Source of the DNA: Neoceratodus forsteri
Lineage: Eukaryota; Chordata; Ceratodontiformes; Ceratodontidae
Assembly (NCBI GenBank): GCA_016271365.2
Contig: JADMNL010000023.1
Coordinates: 605,340,501 to 605,404,500, forward strand
Direction of reading: 5' to 3'
Length of the DNA stretch: 64,000 nucleotides
Of this stretch, positions 21,951 to 32,806 are shown one piece after another (the first letter of the stretch is position 1; each line of letters opens with the position of its first letter). Both the position numbers and the translations under genes were made by a program. The notes below the pieces were generated by a model. The model was given only the letters and a program-made list of their open reading frames with translations. It was not told the DNA's origin and searched no databases.

Positions 21951-23660
21951 CTGTCACTGGCTTGCAGGGCACAGCCATGATGGTGTCCACACGGGGAGCC
22001 CCTGATATCTCCTGCTGACTCCGGGGGGTGGGGAGACAGGCAAAGTCCCAGACAATGAATGTGTATGTATCACAGAGTGTTTATCTGCTGTGGTTAGCCT
22101 GGTGGTGCTGAGAGTTGAAGTGCTGGACACCACAGCTTGTGCCATGCCAACAACCCAGGGTCAGGTGCACCTCAGGCATCAAGTGGTCGGCTGGGGGGAG
22201 GAGGATTGAGCATCCCAGGAACTGCTCTCCTCCTCTGGGGAAGGTGAGGAGGAACAACCCCATTAGCACTGGCTCCTGGTGGTGGCTGGGGGTCAGTGCA
22301 TGCTGCCATGAGCTGTGGGGTTGGCATGGGCCAACATTCATTGTACAGTGTGTGGTGATGCCACAGCAGCATCATTGACATCATTGCATGCCTGTGCTGT
22401 GTGGGGAGGGCAATCAGTATACAAAAAAATCCTCCAGTGCACTTAATGAAGACTGATCTTGATGGCACCACACCATTCTCACTCAGGTTGTTCTTCCAGG
22501 ATCCTATCCCTTGGCTTTCTGTGGTGTTAGGGTAAGTGCCCACCATGAAGCAGCCAATGAGGAAGGAGGAGGGGTGAAAGCACAAGCACTGGAAGGGGTG
22601 CAGTGCTTCAGGATCGGTTGGATGGGAGGAACCATAGGCAACACCCCCAGCCAAGGAGGGCATAAAAGAAATAACAAAAAAAAAGAGTGTTTGTCTGCAA
22701 AGTCCATCATGTCACCCTAGGAGGTAGAGAGTGAAGCCAAAGGAGTGGAGGTCAAAAGTCCATCAGAAGCCCCCTGTTGCTGAGCTGAAGGAGCCAGATG
22801 TTATCTCTCAATGGCTGGAGGGAGTGAAGAAGTAGTGGGATGGCAACCACTGTTCATGGCTAAAGCTAACTGCATTGAAGGAAAAGAGCCTTGAGGGTCC
22901 AGGGGTGCAGGATGGACTGCAGTTGACAAAAATGTTGAATTGGAGCAGGATGCTGCCAGACAAAGCAGCTCACCAGGTGCTGACAACTGCACTGTTGCAA
23001 CAAACTGAGAGGAGTCACTATGGAAAAGAATAGACAGAACATCTGGACCAATTGCTGTTGCAAGGGGTGGCCGAGAAGGTGAAGCAAGATCAAAAATTTT
23101 ATACCTGAGAGTAGCAGCTGCAAGCTCCTGGTCCCCATTCAGCAAAGCAGGCACCCCATCAATTTGCAGTATGGATCTGGAAACCATCATCGGAAAAGTT
23201 TGTTGCTTGTCCACCATGAGGTCCATAAGCTGTGAGGAGTTCCCCGACCCAGAAAAGAGAACAGATCTGTAGTCAGTGCAGCTGACCCATCAAGAGGACA
23301 AACTGGAGGCCAGGTTGTCCTGGAAACTGAAACAGGCTGCTGGTTTGAGGGGTTGGCCTCATTTCAGCTGACACATTGCACCCACTACAAAGAGGTACCA
23401 GAGCCTGACACTTGGTAGAACGTGAGGCAGACTTGTGTGAGCCAAATGTCAAACAGTACTTGCCAAGTGGGCTACACCAGCCACCCAGGAGGACTCATCT
23501 TGCAGAGGTGTCCAACCAACTTCCAGAAGGGCTGTGCTGGAGACCATGGAGCTCCCACTGCCAGGGGAGGTGGACCTCGAGTTGAGTGCACTGAAAGTGG
23601 AAAGGTAGTCTGAGGCTGAGGTAAGGGCACAGAACTCTGGGATTCTGGTACATATGCTGA
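21951..23660. other. Unassigned GC-rich stretch with a shared repeat
   Basis: About 1.7 kb upstream of the Tx1-like ORF1. Open stretches on the minus strand (22663-22172 and 23226-22801) are Pro/Ser/His-rich and look non-coding. It could be a long 5' region of the Tx1-like element. The part at about 22095-22400 is a diverged copy of the retroposon at 38499. Confidence 0.4.
22095..22400 (+). repeat. Diverged partial copy of the 38499 retroposon
   Basis: Aligns by eye with 38509-38880 in the same orientation. Shared blocks include cttgtgccatgcc, ggattRagcatccc, actctcctcctc-like, gtgcatgctgc and gacatcat. The left edge of similarity (gagRgttgaRg) coincides with the 5' end of the 38499 insertion, so this may be a second insertion of the family. 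Confidence 0.55.
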
Positions 23661-23863
23661 AAGGAAAGGGAAAGGGAAAGGGGAAATTGTTTAACCAGGA
23701 AAGGCACACTAAGCCAAAGCTTGTTTCCAGGTGCAACCTGGGAGCACAAGGAAGTTAAGTGACTTGCTTAGGGTCACACAGTGTGCAAGTGGGGCCTGAG
23801 AGATTCAAACCCAGGTCTCCAGGTTTGCAGCTCAAAGCCTTAAACCACTGCACTGTATTGCCT
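23661..23863 (-). mobile_element. tRNA-derived MIR-like SINE, subfamily 2
   Basis: Minus-strand order: head with cagtggtttaaggc (A-box region), gggtttgaatctc (B box), cacttgcacactgtgtgacc and caagtcacttaacttcc (MIR-like body), gtgctcccaggttgcacctgg, then ctggttaaacaatttcccc and a (CCCTTT)n tail. It differs from the copy at 20027 in its 3' third. Another copy lies at 28750 and a tail-only copy at 36445. Confidence 0.78.
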
Positions 23864-25129
23864 CAAACTTGATTATTCCAGTAAGGAACATTCAGCGCAG
23901 TAGTGGAATGCAATGAATATCAAAAGGCCATGTAGGTTGCAAGGTTAATGATTTATGCATTGATAACTGAAAGCCGCGTAGACAAGAAAGCAGAGTAAAA
24001 TCATATAGCTTACATAAAGTATGCTCCTACTACTTGGAGCCATGATGCCCCACTGTGACATCACAGTCCCCCACCATGGGAATAACAGAAAGTCATAAGC
24101 TGAGCACCATGAGACCACATAGCAGCTGTAATGTTGGTAGGGAAGGAACCCCCAAAGAGGTACCTTTACTGGCAACTTCCTAGTGAAGGACAAAGCCATA
24201 GGATAGTAAGCTGCAAGAGTAATGTGAACAGGGAAAGCAAATTAATGAGTGAAAGGTGCAAAATAGTTCAATTCAGAAACAAACTGCTAAAATGCCTGCA
24301 GCAGGAAGCCAAGACCAGGCAGTTAATGTAATAGCTGAAGGTTCCAGTATAGCAATGCAGCAGTTGGGCCTGGTTGAGCAAACACTGAATAAATTGAACA
24401 GAGCACACTAAACTCCAGGACTGAATGAACTGAGCTAGCACTAAATGAAGTAAGAGCAGACTGGTTGAACACACACAGCACAAAGAGAGTGGCAGGGTGA
24501 AGTTTGGACCATGTGTAAATAAGGTGGAAAGCACAGGAGGCAGCAGGCAGAAAAACAGCAGTGGGAGCTGAAACACACAATAATAATGACGTTGACTGAC
24601 GACTTGCAAAATCTGGTGAGTAAATGGAGCCTGAGAGCACAGGCACAGGGCAGCTTAAGGTAAGAAAACAACAGTATGTAACCTGAAGCACAAATAAACA
24701 ATGTATACACAGGGTGCTAGAAAACTAGAAAGCACAAAAGAAACAAACAAAGCAAACACAAGTACAGGAGCAGGAAGGAAGCACCTAGAAGCTGGAGGCA
24801 AAGCAATACAAACCAAAAGCAGGAGAACACAAAACAGAGGTCAAGCACAAACCAAGCAGAGCCCAAAGCACAGCAACACTGGGGAGAGTTGTGCAAGCCC
24901 CAGCAGGCCCCAAGGAAGAAGATGGACTGACAGAGCCTCTGTCTGGCAAGAAAAAGTGGTTCAGATGAAGGCTGGGAGGAACTGCTTATTTAGCTCAGGA
25001 AGGGGGCGTGGTTGGTTGCTCACCCCATTGAACTACAGGCATAGCCTTTCAATAAAACCAGAAAATGCTTCTTAATAGCCATATTCATCCTTCAGGTTTC
25101 TCCACATGCTAAAACAAACTTCCCACAAA
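23864..25129. other. Unassigned purine-rich sequence
   Basis: No recognised element. A 124-codon plus-strand open stretch (24701-25075) is Lys/Gln/Ser-rich and looks like translated A-rich repeat. An ttcaataaa signal occurs near 25049. Part of this may be 5' sequence of the retrovirus whose pol starts next, but no LTR pair could be found. Confidence 0.4.
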
Positions 25130-25797
25130 TTAATCTTCTTATGACTCTGTCTCATGTAAACATTCGAGAATGAAATTAGAATTATCTAGGGTATAAGACT
25201 GGACATGAAAGGCTATGCCCATAACATAATTGAGTAAAAGCAATCTGAACAATTGGACTGCCTAAAACTTTAAAGGAGCTGCACAGTTTCTTGGAATACG
25301 TAACTGCTCACAACAGTTTATTTTGGATTATGCTGAAATTGTACATCCTCCTGCAAAATTGCTAAAAATCAGAACCTTTGGTGGGTCAGGAACAACAGAA
25401 AGCTATGCAGAACTTTACAGGCTAGTTTAAGTCATGCATTTTGCCTTACCTATCCTCAAAATTATTAATAATTCCACTGAAACAGTGTACACTGACATGA
25501 GTATCAGTGCAGTATTATATCAGAAACATGATACAGATAATCATGTAACAGCTTAAGTTAGCAAAACTTATAAGTGATGTAGAAAATATATTTTAGAATG
25601 TGAAACGGCACTATTTTCTATGGTTTGGGCAGTAAACTGTTTCAGAAATTATGCCTTTGGAAAGAATATTGTTGTTAAAACTTGCCATCAGCCAACTAAT
25701 TTTCTGGGGGAGCCCCAAACTTTTGGGAAGGAAATGTGTCAAGTAGCAGGATTGTGTCCTGATCATTATCACTCCAAGGCCTGGCTTTTGAGATCAA
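25130..25797 (+). pseudogene. Endogenous retrovirus pol: RT connection and tether
   Basis: Decayed plus-strand reading shows the end of the reverse transcriptase (PKTLKELHSFLEY near 25265, an EQQKAMQNF block) followed by an RNase H-like fold (YTD-SISAVLYQK near 25490, then ECETALFSMVWAV and a C-terminal NIVVKTCHQP). A second, separate RNase H lies downstream at 28040. A degenerate RNase H-like tether before a true RNase H is the arrangement of vertebrate retroviruses, which favours an ERV over a Gypsy element. In-frame stops (for example at 25541 and 25565) and loss of the RT catalytic core make it dead. The TIR element at 25798 cuts it. Confidence 0.7.
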
Positions 25798-26129
25798 GGG
25801 CCAGATATTCAAGAGTTAGCATTAACACTAATGGGCTTTTGCCCATGCTATCTGGGTTTATGCCCATTTTTAGGTGGGGTCCATATTCAGAGGTCCCTGC
25901 AGTATGGGATAAATCCATTAGTGCCCAGGCACTAACATAATGCTGTGTCCATGTAATTGAGGGGTCCCCTCCTGCATATGAACACAGCAGCAATTTCAAA
26001 GGTTTGCATCCACAGTAAATGGCACCCAAAGCAATGCTATTTACTGCCTCCAAAGACCTCGACTTAACTGGATGCCAAGCCTGCACCTTCACCCACTGAT
26101 GGCAGGATGGCTGTATTGCAGCCTCTAAC

Positions 26130-26830
26130 CCCCATTCACCCATCCCACTGTCAGATGGCTCCCTGGTGTCCAGTGGCACCCCCACCCTCAGATCACCCAT
26201 CCAGAGTACTATCAATGATTTTCTGGTGTCTAGTGGCAAACACTACCCTCTGATCACCCACCTTAGTTATGTTCACTGGTTCCTTGGTGTCCAGTGGTAC
26301 CTCACACCCCCTGATCACCCATCCTGGTTAGCTTGAATGTTTTCCTTGTGTGCAGTGGCACCCCCCCCACCCTCTGAGCAACTGTCACGGTTTGTTTAAT
26401 GTTTCCCTGGTGTGTACTGGTACCCCCACCATCTGAGCACCCATCCTGGTTAGTTTCAATGTTTTCCTTGTGTGCAGTGGCACCCCCCCCACCCTCTGAG
26501 CAACTGTCATGGTTTGTTTAATGTTTCCCTGGTGTGTACTGGTACCCCCACCATCTGAGCACCCATCCTGGTTAGTTTCAATGTTTTTCTGATGTCTAGT
26601 GGCACACCCACTCTCTGAGTACCCTTCCCGTATAGTTCACCACATCCGTGATGTCCTTTGGCACCCACCCCGGGTCTTCTGTCCGTATTGTTCACCATAT
26701 CCCCAATGCCCAGTGACACACCCCACCCTAGTTCCCCATCCTGTATATTACACTCTAACCCTGGAAGCTAATGGCACCTCCTCTTTAATCTCCCATTCCA
26801 TGTTACCTATAATTTCCTAGCATTCCATGG
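26130..26830. repeat. 61-bp minisatellite with 122-bp higher-order unit
   Basis: Units carry the pattern tggtgt(c/g)tagtggca-CCCCC-acc(c/a)tctgagcacccatcctgg. Two neighbouring double units, from 26341 and 26463, are nearly identical over about 120 bases (122-bp offset), while outer units are more diverged. Around eleven single units are discernible. Confidence 0.8.
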
Positions 26831-27499
26831 TACCCTCATCCACACCCCTGAATACTGGTTGACAAACAGACTGATGAACATTGGTGGTCCAGCAGTCCCC
26901 ACCTTCCTGCCTCCACCCAGAATATGACCCATCCAAACCCCCTTCCCCGCCAGTAGGCCAGGGATATGCATGATTCCTGATATGGTGACTGCCACAACTC
27001 TCCACTCACCTCCTCAGCTGGCCGTTGTGTTGGCTGACAGTGAGTGCACATACAGTATACAGTGTAACATGGAAACTAACCAGGACGGGTTATCGGATGG
27101 TGTGCAGGGTGCCACACTTGACACCAAAGAATGGGTTACAGAACCAGGATGGATATTTGGGGTGGAGGGGGCTGCTAGATACTGGGGATGATGTGGCAAG
27201 TGCCCACAGGATGGGTGCAAATGGGCTACCACTTACATGCAATGAGCCCATAATGGGCATGCAAATGGCCCCCTAGCTTCTTGCATGCCCATTACACCCA
27301 TTTACATGGTACAACTGAATATCACGCCATGGCTCCCAGTGCTATCCTCTCCTGGGGCACAATTCCTCGTAGGCTGGATACAGCCCAGGTCCATGATGGG
27401 GCAGTGCATAGTTATATAGTGCTGTGCTGACACTGGTCAATATTCAGCTGGATAGCATGATCCACTGTCTGACCGAATATAGCAGCCCCTTGGTTGAGT

Positions 27500-27640
27500 C
27501 CAGGTGCTGATGTTAAGAAAATTACTGGATGAACTCCACTGTGCATCCAGTTTAAACTTCTTTATTAATTCACTTCACATGTCAAAAGGGCAACAGTTTT
27601 GTGGCGTCATCACTTCCTCAGGCTACACTGTGTTATACTC
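27500..27640 (-). other. Penelope-like 3' end with degenerate hammerhead-like core
   Basis: On the minus strand, CTGAGGA (27621-27615) is followed by AGTGATGACGCCAC and AAAAC (to 27596). The pattern CTGANGA, a short stem (GTG/CAC) and GAAA is the hammerhead ribozyme core; here the first G of GAAA is A, so it should not cleave. Downstream lies aataaagaagtttaaac. This arrangement recurs in vertebrate Penelope-like repeats. Confidence 0.4.
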
Positions 27641-28039
27641 CTGTTTCATATTTGTTTTCATTCCCCAGTTTCTGAGTCAATATCTATATGAAGCATGTGT
27701 CCTGCTTGCTGCTGGTCACTATTAGCACTGCCTTTTCTCCAATTGTTATGCTTACATTCAAGTCATAGTGGTGATTCAGTTCCACAAGAGCATGCTAGCC
27801 AGCCGACTCCCAATTTGTGTTAGGAGTTTTGTCCCCCCAACCCATTTTTGAATGTCTGGCCCCAGGTATGCTCAAATAAATAAATAAATAAAAGCAACAC
27901 TGTAGCCCTTCGGTTAGCAAAGTTACATGACTGTAATGCAGAACAATATCCAGTAAAAAAATCCTGAACAGATTCCAGGATTAAAAGATATAAGAACACA
28001 CCATAGACATCATAGATATGATAAAAATATATTTTCAGA

Positions 28040-28480
28040 TTTTTCTAGAGTACATGTTGATGGCTTTGCTTTACATCTCAGTGGAAAGTTCCAGTTTGAT
28101 TTATAAGTGTTCTCTTATTAAATGCTAGCTTGTACCTAAATCTAAACAATATGCTGTGTTGTCAGCTATTCTTACAGCAATACAACATGCAATGCAGCAT
28201 AATTTGCATAGAACTGTTTTCTGTATTGTTTCTGACTACTCAAGACAGCTTTCTTGCACGCAGAATGTTAATGTTATGGAAAATCTTAGTAGTAAACAGG
28301 CTACACATACAAAACTTATACTGACCACAGATCATTAGTTCATGAACATAAGTTGACCGTTTAAAGTAAAAAGTAATGGTCATTTCAAACCACAAGGACC
28401 AGATTTAAAAGGAAATGATTATACAGCTGTTCTGGCTAAAGAAGCTGTCATTACTGAGAAATGAAAGAATTTACTCCTAC
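28040..28480 (+). pseudogene. Endogenous retrovirus pol: RNase H
   Basis: Continues the pol read before the TIR element. Visible: VDGFALHLSGK (first catalytic Asp), KQYAVLSAILTAIQHAM (the helix that normally carries the catalytic Glu, here Val), IVSDYS (third Asp) and GPDLKGNDYTAVLAKEAV near the C-terminus. Two or three stops and a frame shift near 28120 and 28340 break it. It would be the RNA-degrading domain of reverse transcriptase. The clear D-E-D-D spacing supports the call although one residue is lost. Confidence 0.7.
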
Positions 28481-28749
28481 TACCCTTGTTAGTACAGATG
28501 TGGTGAAACAGGAACTACAAGTGAAAGTAATCAAGGTGTATAGTGTATAGTGACAAGCTAGAGTTTGATTTATTTAAGATGAGACACAATGATTAAACAG
28601 TAGGAAATATTGATAGATACATTGAGGACACCCCACTGTAAATGATTCATGTGAGTGACCTACAACTGGACTATGAGTTAAAAGCCATGTATGATCAGAT
28701 GAGCCAATTCCAGTTATGGAATAGTTTACTGACAAAAACTGGCCATACG

Positions 28750-28940
28750 GGAAAGGGGAAATTGTTTAACCAGGAAAAGAGCAATAAGCTGAAGCTTGTT
28801 TCCAGGTGTGACCTGGGAGCACAAGGAAGTTAAGTGACTTGCTCAGGGTCACACAGTATGCAAGTGGGGGCTGTGGGACTCAAACCCATGTCTCCAGGAT
28901 TGCAGATCAGTGCCCTAAACCACAGTGCTGTACTGTCTCC
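28750..28940 (-). mobile_element. tRNA-derived MIR-like SINE, subfamily 2
   Basis: Second good copy of the SINE at 23661: same tail (aattgtttaaccagg on the plus strand), same acctgggagcacaaggaagtt block, same tcacacagtatgcaagtggg body, and a head ending cagtgctgtactgtctcc. It lies between the ERV RNase H and integrase. Confidence 0.8.
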
Positions 28941-29006
28941 TATAATAATTCAGAAAGACCTAGGAGTAGTTCCTTAAGGCCAGAGAAGAATTATGTCACA
29001 ACATGT

Positions 29007-29008
<2 letters not shown>

Positions 29009-29050
<42 letters not shown>
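29009..29050. repeat. (AT)n microsatellite
   Basis: About 21 uninterrupted AT repeats. Confidence 0.98.
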
Positions 29051-29053
<3 letters not shown>

Positions 29054-29069
29054 TCACTAAAAGAACTGG

Positions 29070-29231
29070 ACTACTGACCTTACATATACAGTGATGTAGC
29101 AGATCGAATAAAAGGGCACAGAACCTGTTGCAGGTTTCAGTCTTCCTTACCAAAACACAACACACCACAGCAGGTAGAATGAATCACTATATCTTGGTCA
29201 GACATACAAACTGACTGAACTGGTCTTGTTA
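29070..29231 (+). pseudogene. Endogenous retrovirus pol: integrase, zinc domain end and core start
   Basis: The plus-strand frame through 29085-29230 reads TCCRFQSSLPKHN and then WSDIQTD, which fits the last Cys pair of the HHCC zinc domain and the beginning of the integrase core with its first catalytic Asp. Two in-frame stops. The match is weaker than for the downstream core pieces, but position and strand are right. The sequence is cut by an insert with a TTTA-repeat edge at 29232. Confidence 0.5.
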
Positions 29232-29918
29232 CATGATTTATTTATTTATTGATTGATTTCAAAGGTTTCTACCAGGAAAAACATACTGAGCTAGTAACAG
29301 CTCATTTTAAGATGTGCCCTGGAGGAATGGGAAGAGGGAAAGATAACAGATACAAAAATACAGAATATAAAACACATAGAATGGAGGAAGTATAACAAAA
29401 TAAACAGGACAATTATGAATGCCTAAGAATAAATTGACAAAAGTAAATTATCAAGCAATAAGTTATGTAACAGAACAAAGGAACAAATAAACAGTGTTCA
29501 ACTTAATAAAACAACTAAGGGAATACCTGATACTGGGAAGTGGGAAGTGCTGAAGGACAAAGAATTAGATAAGCAGCAGGTGAGAAGTAAACCCAATATC
29601 AGAAGCAACTTAAGGAGTGAGTAGAGAACTCACGGAGGAGCACTTTAATAGCAGGAAAGGGAGGAGCAGGGTGAATAGAAGGGGAAGGTAACCCCTGAGT
29701 TTAAGGAAATGAAATGAGAAGGCAGCCTGAGCCTGACCAGCAGTAGATTTCATTTGAGGAAGGACAAAAGAGAGAGAACAAGCATTACAAAGAGAATAGG
29801 AGGGTGAAGTAGGGAGGAAGAAGAAGAAGTATGAGGGGAGAGATTCAAGCCAAAATTTGGAGATAAAGGAGACAGTGAGTGATGCCTGGCATCAAGACAG
29901 GGGATCATGCTCATCAGA
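29232..29918 (-). mobile_element. Insert with AAAT-type 3' tail
   Basis: The left edge reads, on the minus strand, cctggtagaaacctttgaaatc followed by an (AAAT)n end, a retroposon tail like those at 45137 and 51321. The rest is A-rich with no protein match. It divides two integrase pieces. Confidence 0.5.
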
Positions 29919-30084
29919 AGATAAGAAATACATTTTAGCTGTTAGTTGTCTGTTTATAAAGTGTGTTGAATGCCTGTCTGCTGCAAAGGATACGGATGAA
30001 ACCACAGGTTTGTTGTTGGTGAACCATGTGTTTAGTCACTGCTGATAGCTAGGGAGCAAAGAATCAGACAGTGGTACCCATTTT
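29919..30084 (+). pseudogene. Endogenous retrovirus pol: integrase core, central piece
   Basis: The frame reads [15 protein letters not shown], a [18 protein letters not shown] stretch and, after two stops, ESDSGTHF, the second catalytic Asp of the integrase core. This is the best-preserved part of the ERV. CR1-c begins directly after THF, and the core continues at 32534. Confidence 0.75.
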
Positions 30085-32533
30085 ATAGAAACATAGAAAC
30101 ATAGACTTTGATGGCAGATAAGGACCACTTGGCCCACCCAGTCTGCCCATTTCCCTACCTACTGGATAAGCTGCAGATTCTAGTTAACCAACAGCCTACT
30201 TTCTGCCACCCCCCACTACAATTGCCTTGTGTCTGTCTCGTGTATGTTTGAATTTCACTGCTTTAGCCCCAACAACCTCCCCAGGAAGGCAGTTCCATGC
30301 ATCCACCACTCTCTGTGAAAAAGATTTCACATTACCCTGAGCCATCCCCTCTATCTTTAAATTGTGTCCCCTTGTTCTTACACATCTCTTTTCTGAAAGA
30401 TGCTACCTCCTGGACTTTGTTGATTCCTTGAGGTACTTGAACATTTCTATCATGTCCCCTGTTCCTCCTTTCATCAAGGATATACATATTAAGCTCCTCT
30501 CAGTCTCTCTTCATATGATTTCTGATGCAGACCCTGCACCATTTTAGTTGGCCTTCTCTGACTGCTTCCATCCTGTCTATGTCCTTATGTAGATGAGGTC
30601 TCCAAACTGCACACAGTACTCAGATGGGGTCTCACCAACTGTCTGTACAGAGGGATAACCACTTCCTTTCTATTGCAGATGCCCCTTCCATGCATCCCAG
30701 TATCCCCTGGCTCTCCTCACTGACTTCTCACATTGCTTACCCACCTTTAGATCATTCAATATGACTGCCCCCAAGTCCTGCTCCATTTTGTTGTTGTTAG
30801 TACCTCCCTGCTATTGTGTACTCTTCTGCTGGATTTTTGTTTCCCAGGTGTTTTACTTTGCACTTCTTTGCATTGAATCTAAGTTGCCATATGTCTGACC
30901 ATTCCTCCAACCTTGCCAAGTCCTTCTCATCCTTTCTACCACCTTGTGTATCAATTATGTTACAGATCTTTGTATCATCTGCAAAGAGCATACCTTTCCT
31001 GCAGACCCTCTGCAATGTCACCTATAAAGATGTTAAAGAGGACTGGACCAAGTACTGAGCCCTGAGGACTCCACTAGTGACCCTTTCTTTTGAAATGTGC
31101 CACCATTATTACCTTTTGTGTCCTGTTGTGCAGCTGTTTGCATCCCAGGCTACCACCCTGGGACCCACTCCCAAGCTGGCTAACTTGATTATTAATCTTT
31201 GAAAGGGACTGTGTCAAATGCCTTGCTAAAGTCTAGGTAGGCCATATCCACAGCCCCTCCCTGGTCTATTACTTTGGTCACCCAGTCAAAGAAATCTATT
31301 AGATTTGTCTGACATGACCTTCCTGCTGTAAATCCATACTGCTTTGGGTCCTGTGCCCTGCTGACCTCTAGGTACTCAACAATTCTTTCTTTCAGAAGTG
31401 ATTCCATCATTTTCCCTACCACTGAGGTCAAACTTACAGGTCTGTAGTTTCCTGCTTCTGCCTTGCTCCCACTTTTGTGAAGGAGAATCACATCTGCCCT
31501 CCTCCAGTCCTCAGGTACCACCCCATCCTCCCATGATTTGTTAAAAAGTGTGGTCAGTGGTGTCACTAGGTCCTCCCTTAGTTCTTTTAGGATTCTGGAG
31601 TGAATCCCATCAGGCCCCATTGCTTTGGCCACCTTGAGTTTTAGGAGTTCTTTCAGTACTCTTTCTTCTGTAAATGGACTAGTGTCAACTCCCCTACCCA
31701 GAGTGCTTCTATTGTCTGGTATAGGTAACTCCTCCTCATCTTCTTTTGTGAATACTGATCAAAAGTATTCATTCAGTATCTCTGCCTTTTCACTGTCTCC
31801 CTCTGCCCACCTCCCCTCTCCCTTATTAACCTTCACTATTCCTCCCTTAACCTTTCTATGCTCCCTAATGTACCTATAAAGGTTTTATCCTCTTAACTGA
31901 CTTGGCTATTTTCTCCTCAGTTTGGGCTTTGCTATTCTGACTGCCTTCCACACTTCTTTCTGCTTTAATTAATACAGTTCCTGTTGTGCTCCTTCTGTGA
32001 TACCTTATACTTTTGAATGCAGCTTTTTCTCCTTAACCTTCCCTGCCACCTCTTTTGAGAACCATAGTAGTTTTTACTCCACTTTGTTTTTTTATCTGTT
32101 TCACACAAAGGCTTGTTGCCTCTATGATGGCAGTTTGATTTTTCTCCAATGTTCTTCCACCCCTCCTTTTTGCCCATTTGCTAGTGTATTCCTCAGGTAT
32201 TCACCCATTTTGCCAAAGTCAGCCCTTCTAAAGTCCAGTATGCTTGTTTTTGTATGGCTTGTCTCCATGGTTGTGCTTATCGTGAAGCTCACTGTGCAGT
32301 GGTCACTTGTTCCCAAATGTCTACTGACTTCTAAATTTGTGATCCTCTCTCCATTTGAGAGTACCAGGTCTAGTATTGCTTCCTCCCGAGTGGGTTCCAA
32401 CACTAGCTGTCTAAGGCCTGCCCCCTGCAGGGCATCGAGAATGACCCTGCTCTTGGATGTGGCTGCAGTACATGTCATCCAGTTAACATCTGCCATATTC
32501 AGGTCCCCATTAACAGTATCTCCCATTTACAGC
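30085..32533 (-). mobile_element. CR1 LINE, copy c
   Basis: Third member of the same CR1 family and orientation. The 3' end (plus strand tagaaacatagaaacatag) adjoins the integrase and the 5' truncation lies in the endonuclease. The 6-bp catttt occurs at 30079-30084 and 32534-32539; removing one copy and the element brings the two integrase pieces together. ORF2 stretches: endonuclease end with NGDLNMADVNW and SDHCTVSFTI (32526-32122), RT with GPDGIHSRILKEL, YRPVSLTSVVGKMMESLL, LDFSKAFDTV (31632-31192) and FADDTKI (near 30960). Frame broken repeatedly. Confidence 0.9.
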
Positions 32534-32806
32534 CATTTTGAGAATGTCCTAGGAATAGGAAAGGTAAATTTATGTATGTGGAAAATGTTGGGTTTTCAAA
32601 GAAAGTCACATGTTTTCTATCATTTGGAATACTCTGGACAGGTGGAATTTGCAAATGAAATAATTACGTATATTCTAAAGAAACATATCAATTCCTCAGT
32701 AAACGACTGTGATGTTGAATTGCCCCTTTAATTAATGTCACTATGTGTTATCCAAATAAATCTACAGGCATATAACTGTTTGACATGATGACAAGAAGAC
32801 AAATGG
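32534..32806 (+). pseudogene. Endogenous retrovirus pol: integrase core, last piece
   Basis: Reads VLGIGKVNLCMW, HVFYHLEYSGQVEFANE and ITYILKKH. The Glu in GQVE is the third catalytic residue, so all three acidic residues of the core survive, in three separate pieces. A weaker reading, LPL-LMSLCV and then MMTRRQM near 32800, resembles the end of the core. Another insertion follows. Confidence 0.75.

Larger units (their letters stand above)
25798..27862. mobile_element. TIR element, 2.07 kb, inside ERV pol
   Basis: Begins gggccagatattcaa (25798-25812) and ends ttgaatgtctggccc (27848-27862): inverted repeats matching at 14 of 15 positions. No clear target duplication is seen. It separates the ERV tether from its RNase H. 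Inside are a 61/122-bp minisatellite and a Penelope-like 3' end. No transposase. The TIR resembles those at 58118 and 62619, so it is probably a non-autonomous DNA transposon; PIF/Harbinger is one candidate superfamily. Confidence 0.6.

Noticed and set aside
22172..22663. A 163-codon minus-strand gene
   Set aside because: Pro/His/Ser-rich translation of GC-rich sequence; overlaps the repeat shared with 38499 in the opposite orientation.
23900..25075. A 5' LTR of the endogenous retrovirus
   Set aside because: There is an ttcaataaa signal and pol lies downstream, but no matching second LTR, primer-binding site or TG...CA ends were found.
24701..25075. A 124-codon plus-strand gene
   Set aside because: Composition is that of translated A-rich repeat (Lys, Gln, Thr, Ser) and there is no motif.
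28974..29168. A small protein with a Tyr-Ile repeat
   Set aside because: It is the translation of the (AT)n microsatellite.
32534..32543. A longer target duplication (10 bp) for CR1-c
   Set aside because: Only catttt is exact, and the CR1 itself carries ccatttt at this position, so the longer match is not secure.
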